64,000 nucleotides of DNA from Adenophora triphylla var. japonica (GCA_022495995.1 JAFEMH010002093.1:248001-312000), one strand, 5' to 3'. Shown: positions 1 to 11,695, numbered from the stretch's first letter. A program made the numbers and translations. The notes: generated by a model not told the origin, from the sequence alone.

Positions 1-548
1 AGTGGTGGTGGCTCCTGCTTTCCATGGATGATCCCTCGGTGTTTCCATTTCTTTCCCGAGCATGGAGGTATGATGCCTTTCCTCCTGGTCATTCTCAAAG
101 CGTCCGAGACCTGTTCTTGACCACTTGTACCCGGATTGGTACGAGGGGCATCCGGGAGAGACTCAGTGGCTATTTTGAGGCGGCGTGAGGCCATTATGGG
201 TGCGGAGGACCGGATCGCTCTCGAGAGGAGGAGGGCCGAGGCGAGGGCCAACCCTCATGACAGAGCGGAGACGCCGTGGACCGACATGAGGCTTACGTCA
301 AGAGACAGGAGAGGAGGGCTCCTATGTTACCGCCTAGGTTACAGGAGATGAGGGATGACGCTAGGGCTACTAAGGCCCCGACAGAGGCCGGTTTGATAGA
401 CCCCGTTCCTATACCAGAGCTTGGTAGGAGGAATACCGACATTTTTCCTGCTCGTAAGAGAAAGACTCCTGAGGGGGAAGAAGAAGGGAGAGGCCACGAG
501 TGGCTTGGAGTGACTCGAGGTTTCCAAGTATCCCTTTTCTTGCCATGA
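1..548 (+). pseudogene. Antisense ORF remnant, C-terminal part of the DUF7745-like protein
   Basis: Read across frames, this stretch gives fragments that align by eye with the C-terminal half of the opposite-strand ORFs of Ty3-I (30282-30737) and Ty3-O (43988-44800). They share a DWYE-type motif, an Arg-rich RRREAIMGAED-like segment, a GLIDPVPIPELG-like segment matching GLMEAPVRIPEIG in Ty3-O, and a Lys/Arg-rich tail. At least two frameshifts or stops break it, and its start is off the left edge. It is antisense to the pol of its own element. Function unknown. Confidence 0.55.
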
Positions 549-740
549 CGTACACATTAGTTTGATTATGTATCTTAGTTTTCCTTTAGCAAAGCTGCCG
601 CTGTAGGAATGAATCGGGCTTAGACTCATCAAAGAGCTTTTAACTTGTAATGAATATTTGAATTGCTTTAGAGTTTTTCGAGACGCTTTCATGGTCTCGA
701 TCAATTGTATTGATGCCAAAGTATGGCTTTTATTTGTGCT
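549..740. other. Non-coding stretch between antisense ORF and conserved spacer
   Basis: AT-rich sequence following the plus-strand ORF remnant, probably its 3' untranslated part. I see no gene or distinct repeat in it. Confidence 0.4.
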
Positions 741-1110
741 TTAGACCGAACCGTTTCCGCCGCCTACGTTCCCTCATTTTGAGGAGCTCAGTCTTCGTAG
801 TTCAACCGGTGAACTCTTTTTGTTTTTTTTTTGTTTTTTTTTTTTGGTGCAACCCCGTTTTTTTACCTAGGCCGCCCTTTTCGGGTTTCTAACCTAGTTG
901 GGTATTACTCTTTTAGCACTCTTTTTTTGTTTTTTTGTTTTTTTTTTTTTTTTTTTGGTGCAACCCCGTTTTTTACCTAGGCCGCCCTTTTCGGGTTTCT
1001 AACCTAGTTGGGTATTACTCTTTTAGCACTCTTTTTTTGTTTTTGTTTTTGTTTTTGTTTTTTTTGTTTTTTTTTTTTTTTGTTTTTTTTTTTACGCGTA
1101 GTATCTCGCA
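741..1110 (-). repeat. Conserved post-pol spacer with two copies of a ~111 bp unit
   Basis: Positions 741-803 carry a block (TTAGACCGAACC, GCCTACGTTCCC, CAGTCTTCGTAGTTC) that is also found at 31139-31215 and, inverted, at 43612-43690. It is followed by two copies of a unit beginning GGTGCAACCCCG at about 846 and 957, separated by T-rich runs. The same unit occurs twice in Ty3-O at 43410-43600. It lies between integrase and the opposite-strand ORF in all three Ty3 elements. No coding frame is apparent. Confidence 0.75.
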
Positions 1111-1119
1111 GCCTTGTCA

Positions 1120-2220
1120 CCATTCACCGGGTGTACAAAGGGATTCCCGTCGAGGTCCGCAAGTTGCATGGCTCCTCCGTGAGAAGATCTTCTCGACGAC
1201 ATATGGCCCGACCCATACAGCTCCCATTTGCCGAGAGGGTTGATACGGACCGGGGCTTTTCTTTTAGAACGAGATCACCTTCTCGGATTTCCCGATGCTT
1301 TACTTTCTTGTCGAAGGCTCGCCATTCTTCCTTGGTAGGCCCGGATGTGTTCCATGGCCTTCGCCGGCGTTCGTCTAGTAGGGCCAATTCGTCATGGCGA
1401 CTGAGCCATTCGACCTCGTTGATTCCGCTTTCCAAAGAAGATACCTGAGCGAGGGTATTTCCACTCGATTGGGAGTACGGCTTCCATTCCGTATGTGAGG
1501 GCAAAAGGTGTTTCCCGCTGCCGTTCGACCGATGTTCTCAGAGCCCCCAGAGTGCCAGTGTAACTTCTCGGCCAATCTCTCGCCTTGGACACCATTTTCC
1601 TGATGATATTTTCCAGAGTCTTGTTTGCCGCTTCGACGGCTCCGCTGGTTTGGGGCCCGTAGGGTGATGACTTGTGACGGGTTATTCGGAATTCCGCCAA
1701 AGAACTCCGTCACATTCCCTTCGAAGTGGGATCCATTATCTCGAAATGATTTCGCCGGCAACCCGTATCCGCACATGATGTTTTCTTTGATGAAGAGGGC
1801 AACTTTCTTTGAATTGAGGATTTTGTAGGACTTGGCTTCAACCCACTTGGTGAAATAATCCACGGCTACCAGACGAACTCGTGGTCATATCGCCCGATGG
1901 TGTGATTTTGCCTATGACATCAATTCCCCAAGTGACGAAAGGCCAAGGGGTTGTCATGCAAGATAACTCGTGAGGAGGCAAGTGATTAAGATTTGAGTAT
2001 CGCCGACATTTGTCGCAGCCTTTTGACAAACCGGATGCGCCGGCTTCCATGGTGATCCAAAAATACCCCATTCTCGCATGATTTGCATCGTAGCTCGAGC
2101 ATTCATGTGAGGGCCGCAGTACCACCATGTATTTCTTTCATGAGTTCGGTAGCCTCTTGTTTGCCGATACATCGCAGAGGGGGCCTTGATAACGTTTTTG
2201 TATAACATGTTTCCCAAAAG
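1120..2220 (-). pseudogene. pol: Integrase of Ty3-L, frameshifted
   Basis: Minus-strand fragments cover the integrase zinc-binding end (CDKCRRYSNLNHLPPHE, about 1990-2040), the core (WGIDVIGKITPSG, DYFTKWVEA, RDNGSHFEGN, SGAVEAANK) and the C-terminal region with KVKHREIREGDLVLK (about 1200-1300). The core Asp, Asp and Glu of an rve domain can be placed in these motifs. The pieces lie in different frames with stops, so no single reading frame remains. The enzyme would join element cDNA to host DNA. No chromodomain is seen, as expected for Tat elements. Confidence 0.85.
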
Positions 2221-2277
2221 AACATAATGGGAGGCGAGCCGCTCAGTGGCCGAGAGACTTTTGCTTTGATTCCTTCT

Positions 2278-3260
2278 TTATATTCCCCATCTTCGTTTTT
2301 GAAAGAGGCCTCGCCATCCTTCGTGCACGGTAAACTGAGTGTACTGTGGATCATTGATCGCCCGCTTCCGCTTCAATTTCGAAGCAATAGGCGGGGTTTT
2401 CTCTTCTCCCGACTCGAATGGTTTAACGTACTTTCCTTCGTGTATTTCGACAAGAGAGGCTAGTGTAGCTGCAGCATCTCGCGAACCTCGTTTCGGTCTC
2501 TTGTGTAATGAAAGCCGATTTCTTTGAATTGAGTTACTAACTCTTCCATGTAAGCATGATACTTCGCAAACCCGGATCCACGGTCTTCCATTTGTTAGAG
2601 ACCCGATTGATGATGAGGGCAGAGTCACCGTACACCTCCAATTCCTTGATATTTCTTTCAAGGGCGGCTTCCAACCCAACCTATGCAAGCTTCATATTCG
2701 CAGTCGTTGTTGGTGACTTCGAAGTTCACCTTATCAAGCTATGGGGTGTGTTCGTCAAGAGGGATCGACTGTAAGCATTCCTATCCCGTTCCCCTTTTGT
2801 TTGACGCCCGTCGAAGAAGAGTTGCCAACGATTTTCTCCTTCTAGAGCGAAGATTCCATCATCGGGAAATTGAGGTTCAGTCCTCTGACTCATCACTTGG
2901 GAAATCGGCCGATGTTCTCGCCATTATGCGTCCTTTTACGGATTTCCTTGAAACATAAGCGATGTCATATTCGGCCAAAAAGAACGACCATTTTGCCAAT
3001 CTCATGGAGATGGAAGGCTTGTCGAATGTATATTTGATGGGGTCTATCCTTGAAACAAGATGTATCGGTGAGACCGCATGTAGTGTTTCAACTTTCCCAC
3101 TACCTGCACCAAACCCGCGCAAGTCTTCTCGCAAGCAGTAATTGAGTTCGCTTCCTTGGAGCTTTCGCTTACGAAATAGATGGCGTTTTCGACTTTGGAA
3201 TCTTTTTTCTTGAGCTAGCATAGCCCCAATTGCCGTATCCGTGACGCTTAGATATAGCAA
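2278..3260 (-). pseudogene. pol: RNase H and additional archaeal-type RNase H of Ty3-L
   Basis: The region around 2877-3260 encodes the standard RT-associated RNase H (YLSVTDTAIGAMLAQE, SELNYCLRE and KWSFFLAEYDIAYVSRK). The region around 2278-2850 matches the second RNase H seen intact in Ty3-O (D/E/D/D type), including a DAAATLASLVEIHEGKYVKPF segment. The two-RNase-H arrangement is known for Tat elements. Several frame changes separate the parts. Confidence 0.75.
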
Positions 3261-3299
3261 GAGTGGCTTTTGCCGATGTGGTGGGCAGAGAATCGGGGA

Positions 3300-4540
3300 T
3301 TCACAAGGTATGCCTTAACTGCTCAAAGGCAAGCCGACATTCCTGGGGTCCATTCTCGTGTAGGCATTCTTTTTCATCAACTTGAAGATTGGCTCGCAGA
3401 CGAGGTCACCGATTTACAAAGCGGCTTATGTATTGCGCCTTCCCACGAAGGATTTCACTTCTGCGTTGTCCGTGGTGGCTTCATTTCAACTATCGCCTTG
3501 ATTTTCTGGGATCTACTTCGATTCCCCGTTCGTCACCATATATCCTAGTACCTTGCCTCGTCTTACACCGAAGGTGCACTTGGCCGGATTCAGCCTCATG
3601 CCGTGGTCTCTGAGGCGGCCGAAGAATTTTCTCAAATCAACAAAGTGCCGCCATCTCGATCCTCCGGAATGTATTATCATGTCGTCCACATAGACCTCAA
3701 TTTCTTTGTGGATCATGTCATGGAACAGAGCCGTAGCCGCCCTCCGGTACGTAGCCCCAAAGCATTCTTTAGTCCGAATGGCATGACCGTGTAGCGCATG
3801 TGCCCCAAGGGGTTGTGAAGGCCGCTTTTGGCTTGATCTTCTTCTCGCCATTTTGATTTGGTTGTAGCCGGCAAAACCATCGACGAAAGATTTGACTTCG
3901 TGGTTGGCCGTGGAATCTACCAAAATGTCGATGTTTGGCAGTGGGGAAATCGTCTTTGACCGGCTTTGTTCAAGTCTCTCAAGTCTACGCAAAGATCGGA
4001 TCTTTCCGTTGGCCTCGTCACCGTCACTATGTTGGACAGCCATGTTGGGTATTCAATGACCCCGATGAACCCCGCCCGAGCATCTTTTCTATTTCCTCTT
4101 TCACTTGTAAGGACCATTCGGCTTAATTCTTCTTAGCTTCGCTTTACCGGCTTCGACTTCCGGGTCGAGCGGTATTCGGTGCTCAACTATGGAAGGATCG
4201 AGGCCCGGCATATCTTTATAGGACCATGCGAACACATCCACGAATTCTTTTAGCAGCTGATTAGGGCAACCCTTTCAAATTCCTTCGAAGAAACTACCAA
4301 TCAAGGTCTCTTTAGGCTCTTCCGCTAGCTCCCAAATTCACACTTGTCAAAATCTCTTCGGCAGCTGGGCTCGATTTTCCTCTTTCCTGACAACCCGCTT
4401 AAAGATTTCTTTGATATATTGTTCATTTAATGTGTCCGCTCTTCATCTAGTGAATCGTTATTAACCTGTTTTTAGATTATTAGTTAATTCATCATTAGTT
4501 AAAGTGGCAATTAAGGGATACTCGTAAAGGTTCATCATTT
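3300..4540 (-). pseudogene. pol: Reverse transcriptase of Ty3-L, frameshifted
   Basis: Minus-strand fragments contain VEVYVDDMIIHS with the YVDD catalytic box, RLNPAKCTFGVRRGKVLGYM, SFVDGFAGYNQIKMA and GVIEYPTWLSNIVTVT. The pieces occupy at least two frames (3513-4043 and 3917-4117). An N-terminal linker with YEYPLIATLTND-like residues at about 4480-4540 corresponds to 24900-24970 in Ty3-O. The coding capacity is lost. Confidence 0.85.
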
Positions 4541-5429
4541 CATTGAAGACGAAGGGGAATACAACGTTGGCTGCGTACTCGTAGTCTTCGTGCGTGAGGC
4601 CATCGGACGACTCGAGAGACTCGAACTCAACAATGAGAGACTCCTGAGGACTTTACAAAGGTTGACACGAAAGGATCTGGGACCAATCCAAGCTTGGTGA
4701 TCATTTCCTCCTTCGTCGCGGACGGGCCCGAGAGAGTTTCCCACCCTTTAGCGGCATCGTCGTTGGTGGCTTCACAACTCGGGAAAGGCATGGTCTCGTG
4801 CTCCCTCTTCGCCGTTGCTATCATCTCTTTGTCTCGAACCGTAATCAACCGTGTTTGGCATCCGAAAGCCGAGCATGTGGATGTAGGGATCTTCCTCACT
4901 CGGGACTTCCGTTTCGTCACAATCTCGATCGCTCAATCCAGATGTAAGGACGCATTGCGTCTCGGTGAGCAGCTAGAAAAATCTCATGTCCCATACTCGA
5001 GCGGAAAGGCTTGTGTGTAGTTCAAGAAGGAGGACGTCCCACACGACGTTCATAGATTCGAGCCGAGTCCGTCGGTGTTTGCCGACTTTTATCATGAAAA
5101 TCTCTCGCCCGGCGAGGCCAAAGAATGGGTTTGCAGAATACCGACAAATCTCGTGATTGAGGACCGGGACTTGTGTGCTCAGATCATGGCGGTGTTCAAC
5201 ATTTCCTTCCAAGCACGCCTCCAAGTGTTGGAAATAGCAATTGAATTTGATGAATCGAACTTCTTCTGAGTCCGCTCGCTGAGTGTGTCGACATAGTTGG
5301 CATTGCCGGATTCCAAAGGATGCCGGCGAGACTTGCCTCTTGAAGGATGTAGCCCCTGTTTGACTGTGGGCGTTCTTGGCTATTGTTTCGCCTTCGTTCC
5401 CTATGAGGAAACCGTCACCCCTTATGACT
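4541..5429 (-). pseudogene. Protease-RT linker of Ty3-L
   Basis: Between recognisable protease and RT there are several short minus-strand open stretches, the longest near 4627-4920, with no motif I recognise. The position matches the long linker between protease and RT in Ty3-I (34850-35950), so this is read as decayed polyprotein linker rather than a separate gene. Confidence 0.4.
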
Positions 5430-6272
5430 TCAAGGTCTCCCGCCGCTGATGAATTTGACGCATTGGTGGAGAGTGGAGGCTATGGCTTTCATGTGATGCA
5501 ACCAAGGGCGCCCTAGTAGGGCCGTGAACTCGAGGGGATATCCATTACATGGAACTTTGCGGGCACCATTTGGGTTTCGTACTGCAGTTCCAGAGTCACC
5601 GTCCCTGCACGGGACGAGACGAACCGTCGTAGGCTTTGACAAACCGGTAGATGGGATCACGCGCCTTTCATTTATATGAGGGCCCTCATCATGCCGAGGG
5701 GAAGGACATTTACCGATGATCCATTGTCCACTAATACCCTGTGGAGTGACATGGTGTTGAGCCGAATAGTGATGTACAAAGCTTCATTGTGTTGGGAGAC
5801 ATCTCTTGGCAAATCTTCATCGCAGAAGGTGATCATACTCCCATATAGGTGAGGATCATAGATTTGGTCCTTGTCTCGGGATGGAGAGTCATCAAGCCGG
5901 CCACTTCGTGCCTTTTTCTTGCGAGGCGTAGTCTTTGCCGAAGCCCCCGGGTTATACCGATGCCTTTTGTGGCGGTTGCCATCTCCAAATAACATGTTGA
6001 TTGAGTGGGAGCGCCGCACCGGCGTCGGTTTTTCTTCATCGGTATACTCTGAGCCGGACAAACCGAACCTTGGTCGACCCCGAGGGGGCTGGACTTCCTC
6101 GCAGCACTGCATCCGAAGGTCTCAATTCCGTCGTTGGCAAGGCTTTTCTCGCTTCTTTATCCCTTTTTGCTTTGGGGAAGACTGACCGAGTAGAGTACAT
6201 AATAATCAAATCCCCGTATGGCTCCCCGAGCGTTCCCACACCGTTATCACCGGCCTCGAATCTCTCCTTCAA
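5430..6272 (-). pseudogene. pol: Aspartic protease region of Ty3-L
   Basis: On the minus strand 5672-6112 contains SMITFCDEDLPRDVSQHNEAL followed by HRVLVDNGSSVNVLPLGMM. The DNGSS box is the Tat/Ogre form of the retroelement protease active site. At 5430-5660 the protease C-terminus reads LLGRPWLHHMKAIASTLHQ. Upstream, 6036-6272 carries ERFEAGDNGVGTLGEP, a motif repeated at 15890-15950 in Ty3-O. A frameshift separates the two protease pieces. Confidence 0.8.
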
Positions 6273-6384
6273 TTTTTGCCGGGAGGAAATTTTCTTTTCT
6301 TAGGAGGACGGTCCTCGTGTATCCAATCCCGATAGTCCCTTTCAAGGCAATCGGGACAGCCACAAATATCCCACCAAATGTGTT

Positions 6385-7000
6385 CTACGGCCGGTGGCGG
6401 ATTTGGGACCTCAGTTGAGCGGTGCTGGAAGGACTTTGAGTGGAACCGGTCCGGGATTCGCCGGGCTCTGCCTGGTAGCGAGTGATTGGACTCCGCCGGA
6501 TAATGAGAGATATTGAGGTCCCGGAACGGGCATATGTTTGTCCTTCAAGGTAGCCCCGCCGCTGGGATATTGTTAAGGTCCCAAAGTGGCGTGTGGCCTC
6601 TTCAATCCAGCCCGCTCGTCCGTTTCCGCGTTCTTCCAGGATTTGATGGCCGACCATATTTCTTTAACTGTTCCCCGATTTTCATCACTCAGCCGATATT
6701 TGTGGGATCATCACCTTGAGAGGGGACAACCGACAAGATACCGAACTCTTTCGTCCCCGATCGCTCGGTTGGGGGCCAGCTGCCCCGTAAGTCGGCGGGC
6801 GTGAGTCCCGCGGTGGAAACATAGGAATCTTGGGGTAGCATCTTGATGTATCCTGGACTATTAAGAAGAGGAGGAGAACCTTCTTCGTCTTTGCGGTAAA
6901 GGTGCCATCGGAATTGAGACCGATAGTCAAACCATGACTTGCGACTACCCCCGCAGGTCATCAATTTGAGCCTCATGTCGAAGTCTCATTTGTTCTACCA
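6385..7000 (-). pseudogene. gag: Probable gag remnant of Ty3-L
   Basis: By position this should be Gag. Overlapping minus-strand open stretches are rich in Pro, Gln, Arg and Tyr (for example PPRDSRPPTYGAAGPQPSD), similar in composition to the N-terminal Gag of Ty3-I. I could not find a capsid-like helical domain or zinc knuckle, so either the region is badly decayed or the capsid is deleted. Confidence 0.4.
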
Positions 7001-8517
7001 ACTGGATCCAATACCGGGTCCGTCTCGAGGGATTTTGGAGGACGGAGCAACGTTATCCCCATCATTACCGGCCGATGCGTACATTCAAACCCGGAGTCGG
7101 AACAAATGGCGAAGCCGACGACGCGCTTGACTCTTCCCAACCGATCAAACGGTGACCCGGTGCCCGAAACCAAGCTTTGTGCGGAGTCGCGGGGAAAGGA
7201 CACGAAGGTTCAGATGTCTAGGAATGGAAGGAGGGTAGGTGTTTGGGCTTTTGGCTCATGCAACATGCGCTTATTTGTTCACGTTTACTTAAAACATGTT
7301 TTATTAACCTAATCGGTTGGAAAAGATTGCTCTTCTTTTTCGCAAACTACTCGATTCCCGGATCGCCTGGCCCCGTCACTACGTCTATAAGCCCCTCGTA
7401 TTCCACCCGTATTTCGACCTCCCAGGTGGACACCGGCGAGGGTCCTATAGGGCAAGCGGGTCCCACCGACCGAAAGAAAAACGATCCTAAAAGTCCGCGG
7501 GTAATCGAGTCTTAACGAGCATTCGATGTAAATTACGGACAAAGCCGACGTCGAAAGTCAAGATCATGTCCGAGGGCTCGACAAAAAGTCGGCATGATTT
7601 GGACCGATAAGCGTCCAAGATTGATCTTGACTTGTCGTCGCTAAGCCGTAATTAGGCATGGAATAGTCATTAATCCTTGATGACTCGTCAATGCCGGGAG
7701 TCCGTGTATAATTTGTGCGCCGAGCCGAAGTCAAGGCGCCGGTCAATATCTTGGTCAAAGTCTCGCGGCGGAAAACCGGCGTAACTTCGACCGATTAGCG
7801 ACCGATTAGGGACCCGAGAGATATTGAGTCGGTATGCCGACAAAGGCTTGAAAGGAAAGGTCTATACACGGACAGGCATGACATGCACTGCACTAAAAAC
7901 CAACCGGGTCTCGGACAAAGTGTGTCACGGACAAGTGCATGGTCGACACGAGGCTCCATGGGATGTTTGGGTAGTCCCGTGCTCATCCGAGAGGCGTAAT
8001 AAGACCAAACGGACCGCGACAAGGATTTCCCCGGGTTAAGGACGTAGTGTGCAAAGTGTACGGTCACGTGCGCGTAGTGTGCAAGCAGCCTATATTCTTT
8101 TTCTGAGTAAAATAGAGATTTTTTTTTTATGTATCTTAAAAATATGATGCATGATTTTTTTTTGGAAATTTTCTTTTTTTTTGAAAATCTTTTTTTTGAA
8201 TTTTTTTATGAGCACATAAGCACGAAAGCATGAAAATTCCGACAGCTAGGGACATTATTCCGACAAATAAAATTTTGACTTTCTCCGAGGCGGCCAAAAC
8301 AACATGAAAACTGCAAAAAATCAACACACACACAAAAATGATTTTCAAAGCCGGGACGGAAGCTTGACCCTCAAAAAGCTTTTTTTTGAAAACGGTGATA
8401 CCGGTACGTGGGATTGTTAGACCACAATTTATCCCCGACTCGTGTTAGGAGGCGATAACGGGAAATTTAGTGGTTTCCACCAATATACCGAATACCATTT
8501 TTTTATTAAAAGCTTAG
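7001..8517 (-). other. 5' leader of Ty3-L with a conserved block
   Basis: This long untranslated stretch lies between primer site and gag. The block at about 7320-7480 is the inverted counterpart of 15290-15470 in Ty3-O. In the sense frame both encode a peptide containing WEVEIxVEYEGLIDVVT. Positions 8390-8500 match, inverted, 13940-14070 just after the Ty3-O primer site. T-rich runs occupy 8110-8240. Confidence 0.6.
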
Positions 8518-8535
8518 TCCCCGCCGGAGTCGCCA
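8518..8535 (-). other. Primer-binding site of Ty3-L (tRNA-Arg type, diverged)
   Basis: The minus strand reads TGGCGACTCCGGCGGGGA. It differs at two of 18 positions from the sites in Ty3-O (13907-13924) and Ty3-I (40571-40588), which complement a plant tRNA-Arg 3' end. It lies about 9 bases inside the 5' LTR. Confidence 0.75.
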
Positions 8536-8544
8536 CCGTAACGA

Positions 8545-10282
8545 TGTGTTGCCTTTTTCGCGGAAAAATTCGATTTTGCGTTTCTTTGAAAAACCAAATA
8601 AAACCGGAAAAACGGAGTCGCCACGCCATTTTAATTTTGAAGGGCCAAAACTTTGAAAAAGCCCGAGATCAGAGATTTAGGTTCGGAGGTCATGTTACGC
8701 GTCGGGAAGGACGTTAGTGTGCACTCCGACGCGCCTCGTAAAACGAGTCTTCCAAGCTGAAAATCATTTGTGTGTGTGTGTGTGTGTGTGTTTTGGCCAA
8801 AATAAGTTGAAACTGGAAAAGTAAAATTGGGATGTCTTTTAAGACTTTAAACTAATCCCATGATTTTTTGGAGAATTTTTGGTTTGAGATTTGGTACGCA
8901 GAAAACCTTTTGAAGTTGAGAAGTCACTTCTGCCAGAAGGAAATGGCAGCAGACACCTGATTTTGAAATAGATTCAAGGGTCCTAAAACTTCATAATCTG
9001 GATGAACTCAGAGAATGAAAGTTTCTCTAGACTCCTTGAATAAACTTTGTGTGAAAGAAATTTCCATTTTGGAGAAGATTTGAGGGGTCAAAACCTTCTG
9101 GAAACCTCAGATATGAGATCTGGATTCCCAGAAGCTGATGAACTAGCCTCTGAAAGAAAAATTGAAAAGAGGAGTTTTACTCACCCAAAAAATAAGGTAA
9201 AAATATGTCTGGAAATCTCTGGATGTTGGCTACAAAAAGTGTTTTGTAGTCAACACCAAATTCCAAGTTCATCTGTGTCCAAAAATTAAGACCATGGACT
9301 GAGGTCTGAGAAAATTGCTACTGGACAGCAACTTCTCAAGAAAGAAAATAAGATTTTAAGGGGAGTTTTGCATCCATGCTTGTCCCCATTTCCCTAGGTT
9401 TTGGTTAGTGATCACTAGACATTTTAGTGGTGAATCAACTATACCAAACCATCCTTGGGGTACATTAGGACTAAGCATTTCATTTGCTTGGGGAGGGGGA
9501 TTTTACCCTTTGAAATCAAGATTTAGTGCTTGAAAATGGTTTTTAGGGTTTTGAAAGTGCATTTTTGCAAGTAAACAAGAAAAGCTTTGAAAATAATGTT
9601 GATCTTTGTAGAAGATCATCCATGGAGATGGTCTTCCATGGTGATCTTCTTAGATCTAGAGAAAGAAGATGAAAGAACTACATTTTGTAGTTTGAAGATG
9701 CATGCATGGATGAGATTTAGGGTTAGGAAGAGGAGGGTTTACCAATCTTCCTTGTGTTCTTGAGTGTTTGGCTTGAGTGTATGAGTGTTTAGGGCTTTAA
9801 TATGAGAGTGAGTGGATGAGTATGAGTTGGGAAAGATTGGAAAGAAAAAGGTGACAATTCTTGAGAATTCTCACCGTTTCTCTCTATATTTCGCCGTAAC
9901 TTCGTTGCATTTGTGTTCTTCCTTTTTATTTTTGTGACTGGAGGGCTCAATTTATAGCCCTCTGAAAACAATGGTATCCGCGCGGATGGATCCAATGCGT
10001 GCAATCGCTCATTAATTGCCGCTTCAGGCTTTGGACACAAGGAATAATCTTTTTCAAAATTCAAATTGACCAAATGATTATGTTTCCAAAGATTGCTATA
10101 TTTGGTTTTCTTCATTTTTTTTTCTTTTTAAGATTCTTTTTAAGGTTTAACCTTAAATAACAATGCCCATTTTACCCTCACTTTGTTAGAAATGTTAGGA
10201 TAGTTAGGAATTGTTAGAAATGTTATAACTTCCGTTAATTTTCTAACGAAAATTCTAACAAGCTCAAATTGGAGCACTTACA
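8545..10282 (-). repeat. 5' LTR of Ty3-L
   Basis: On the minus strand it starts TGTAAGTGCTCC and runs about 1.74 kb to near the primer site. The length matches the Ty3-O LTR, and the segment next to the primer site carries the same GGAGTCGCCACGCCATTTT-like motif. The inner edge is uncertain by a few bases (ACACA then TCGTTACGG). A (TG)n run lies at about 8771-8791. The outer edge abuts the Sirevirus RT frame at 10283. Confidence 0.75.
9949..9957 (-). promoter_or_regulatory. Putative TATA box in the Ty3-L 5' LTR
   Basis: The minus strand reads CTATAAATTG within GGGCTATAAATTGAGCCC, at the place where LTR promoters usually lie. Confidence 0.5.
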
Positions 10283-11695
10283 GTACCCCGTCCCTCAAAT
10301 ACTAATGTTATTGGGACAAAATGGATTTTCAAAAATAAGACCGATGAATATGGAAACATTGTTAGGAACAAGGCTCGTCTTGTGGCTCAAGGCTATACAC
10401 AAGTGGAAGGTATTGACTATGACGAGACCTTTGCACCCGTGGCTAGAATTGAGTCAGTAAGACTTTTATTGGCCATTGCTTGTTTTCTTAAAACCACATT
10501 GTTTCAAATGGACGTCAAAGCGGCATTTTTAAATGGATACTTAGATGAGGAAGTTTTTGTTGAACAACCAAAAGGCTTTGAAGATTCATTTCAACCAGAC
10601 CATGTGTATAGACTTGATAAAGCTCTTTATGGGTTGAAGCAAGCTCCACGTGCATGGTATGGTAGGTTAACTAGTTTTTTACTAGAGTATGGTTTTACTA
10701 GAGGAAAAGCAGATAGGACTTTATTCATTCTTAAACATGGAAAAGAACTTGTCGTGGTTCAAATCTATGTTGATGACATAGTATATGGCTCTACATCAAA
10801 AACTTGTTTAAATGATTTTGTAGAGGCTATGACATCAACATTTGAAATGAGCATGATGGGGGAACTTAACTTCTTTCTAGGCCTGCAGGTTCAGCAATCA
10901 AGTGAAGGGATTTTCATCTCCCAAAGCAAATATGCAATGAACCTGGTAAAGAAGTTTGGGTTGGAAGGTTCGAAGAGCTCAAAAATTCTTATGGGCACTT
11001 CTCTCAAGATTGGAAAAGATCAAGTGCGTCCAACCCTATATCGTTCCATGATAGGTAGTCTCCTTTAACTTACTTCTAGTCGTCCTGATTTGATGTACAG
11101 TGTGTGTGTATGTGCTAGATATCAATCCAATCCTAAAGTATCTCACCTAAATTCTGTGAAAAAGATCATTAAATATGTATCTGGAACTAGTGATTTAGGG
11201 ATTTGGTATAGTAAAGATACTAATACTAATTTAGTAGGCTTTAGTGACTCGGATTGGACAGGGGATATGGATGATAGGAAAAGTACAAGTGGGGGTTGTT
11301 TTTACTTGGGAAATAATTTAGTATCATGGTATAGTAGAAAACAAAATTGTGTTTCGTTATCCACAGCTGAATCAGAATATGTAGCAGCTGGTAGTTGTTG
11401 TTCACAACTAATTTGGTTAAAACACATGCTTGATGACTATGGTCTTGATAGTAATATGTTGACCTTATACTGTGATAATTTGAGTGCTATTAATATTTCC
11501 AAAAATCCTGTACAACACTCCCGTACCAAACATATTGACATCCGTCATCATTTTTTAAGAGATATGGTAGATAAAAAGATAATAAATATAGAGCATATTG
11601 ATACAAAGTATCAACTTGCAGATATTTTCACCAAACCCTTAGACCATGATAGATTCTCTAGTCTAAAGAGTTCTCTTGGTCTTTGTATTCTCTAA
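10283..11695 (+). pseudogene. pol: Sirevirus-like copia pol: RT and RNase H, one nonsense codon
   Basis: A single frame runs 470 codons with one TAA at 11066-11068, in place of the Tyr codon usual at that point (SMIGSLL-stop-LTSSRPD). RT motifs are [38 protein letters not shown] and [11 protein letters not shown] with the catalytic YVDD. RNase H follows with SDSDWTGD, STAESEYVAAGS, TLYCDNLSAI and LADIFTKPLD. The motifs and post-pol architecture match the Sirevirus (SIRE/Maximus) lineage. The frame begins mid-RT at the Ty3-L insertion. Apart from the stop it is well preserved. Confidence 0.92.

Larger units (their letters stand above)
1..10282 (-). mobile_element. Ty3-L: Tat-lineage Ty3/gypsy retrotransposon, cut by the left window edge
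   Basis: On the minus strand the order is 5' LTR (8545-10282), tRNA-Arg primer site, leader, gag-region remnant, protease, RT, RNase H, a second RNase H, integrase, conserved spacer and then a plus-strand ORF remnant. This is the Tat/Ogre layout. The 3' LTR lies outside the window. The right LTR edge reads CTTACA, and the next base resumes an open Sirevirus RT frame at 10283, so the element was inserted into that older element. Every coding domain is broken by frameshifts, so this copy is inactive. Confidence 0.85.

Noticed and set aside
710..1448. Plus-strand frames rich in Phe and Leu opposite the Ty3-L spacer and integrase
   Set aside because: They come from T-rich runs and the strand opposite a recognisable integrase.
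7243..7515. Plus-strand frame with STSISPSYST-like text, also at 15252-15491 on the minus strand
   Set aside because: It is the complement of the conserved leader block. The sense strand of the element is the more likely reading.
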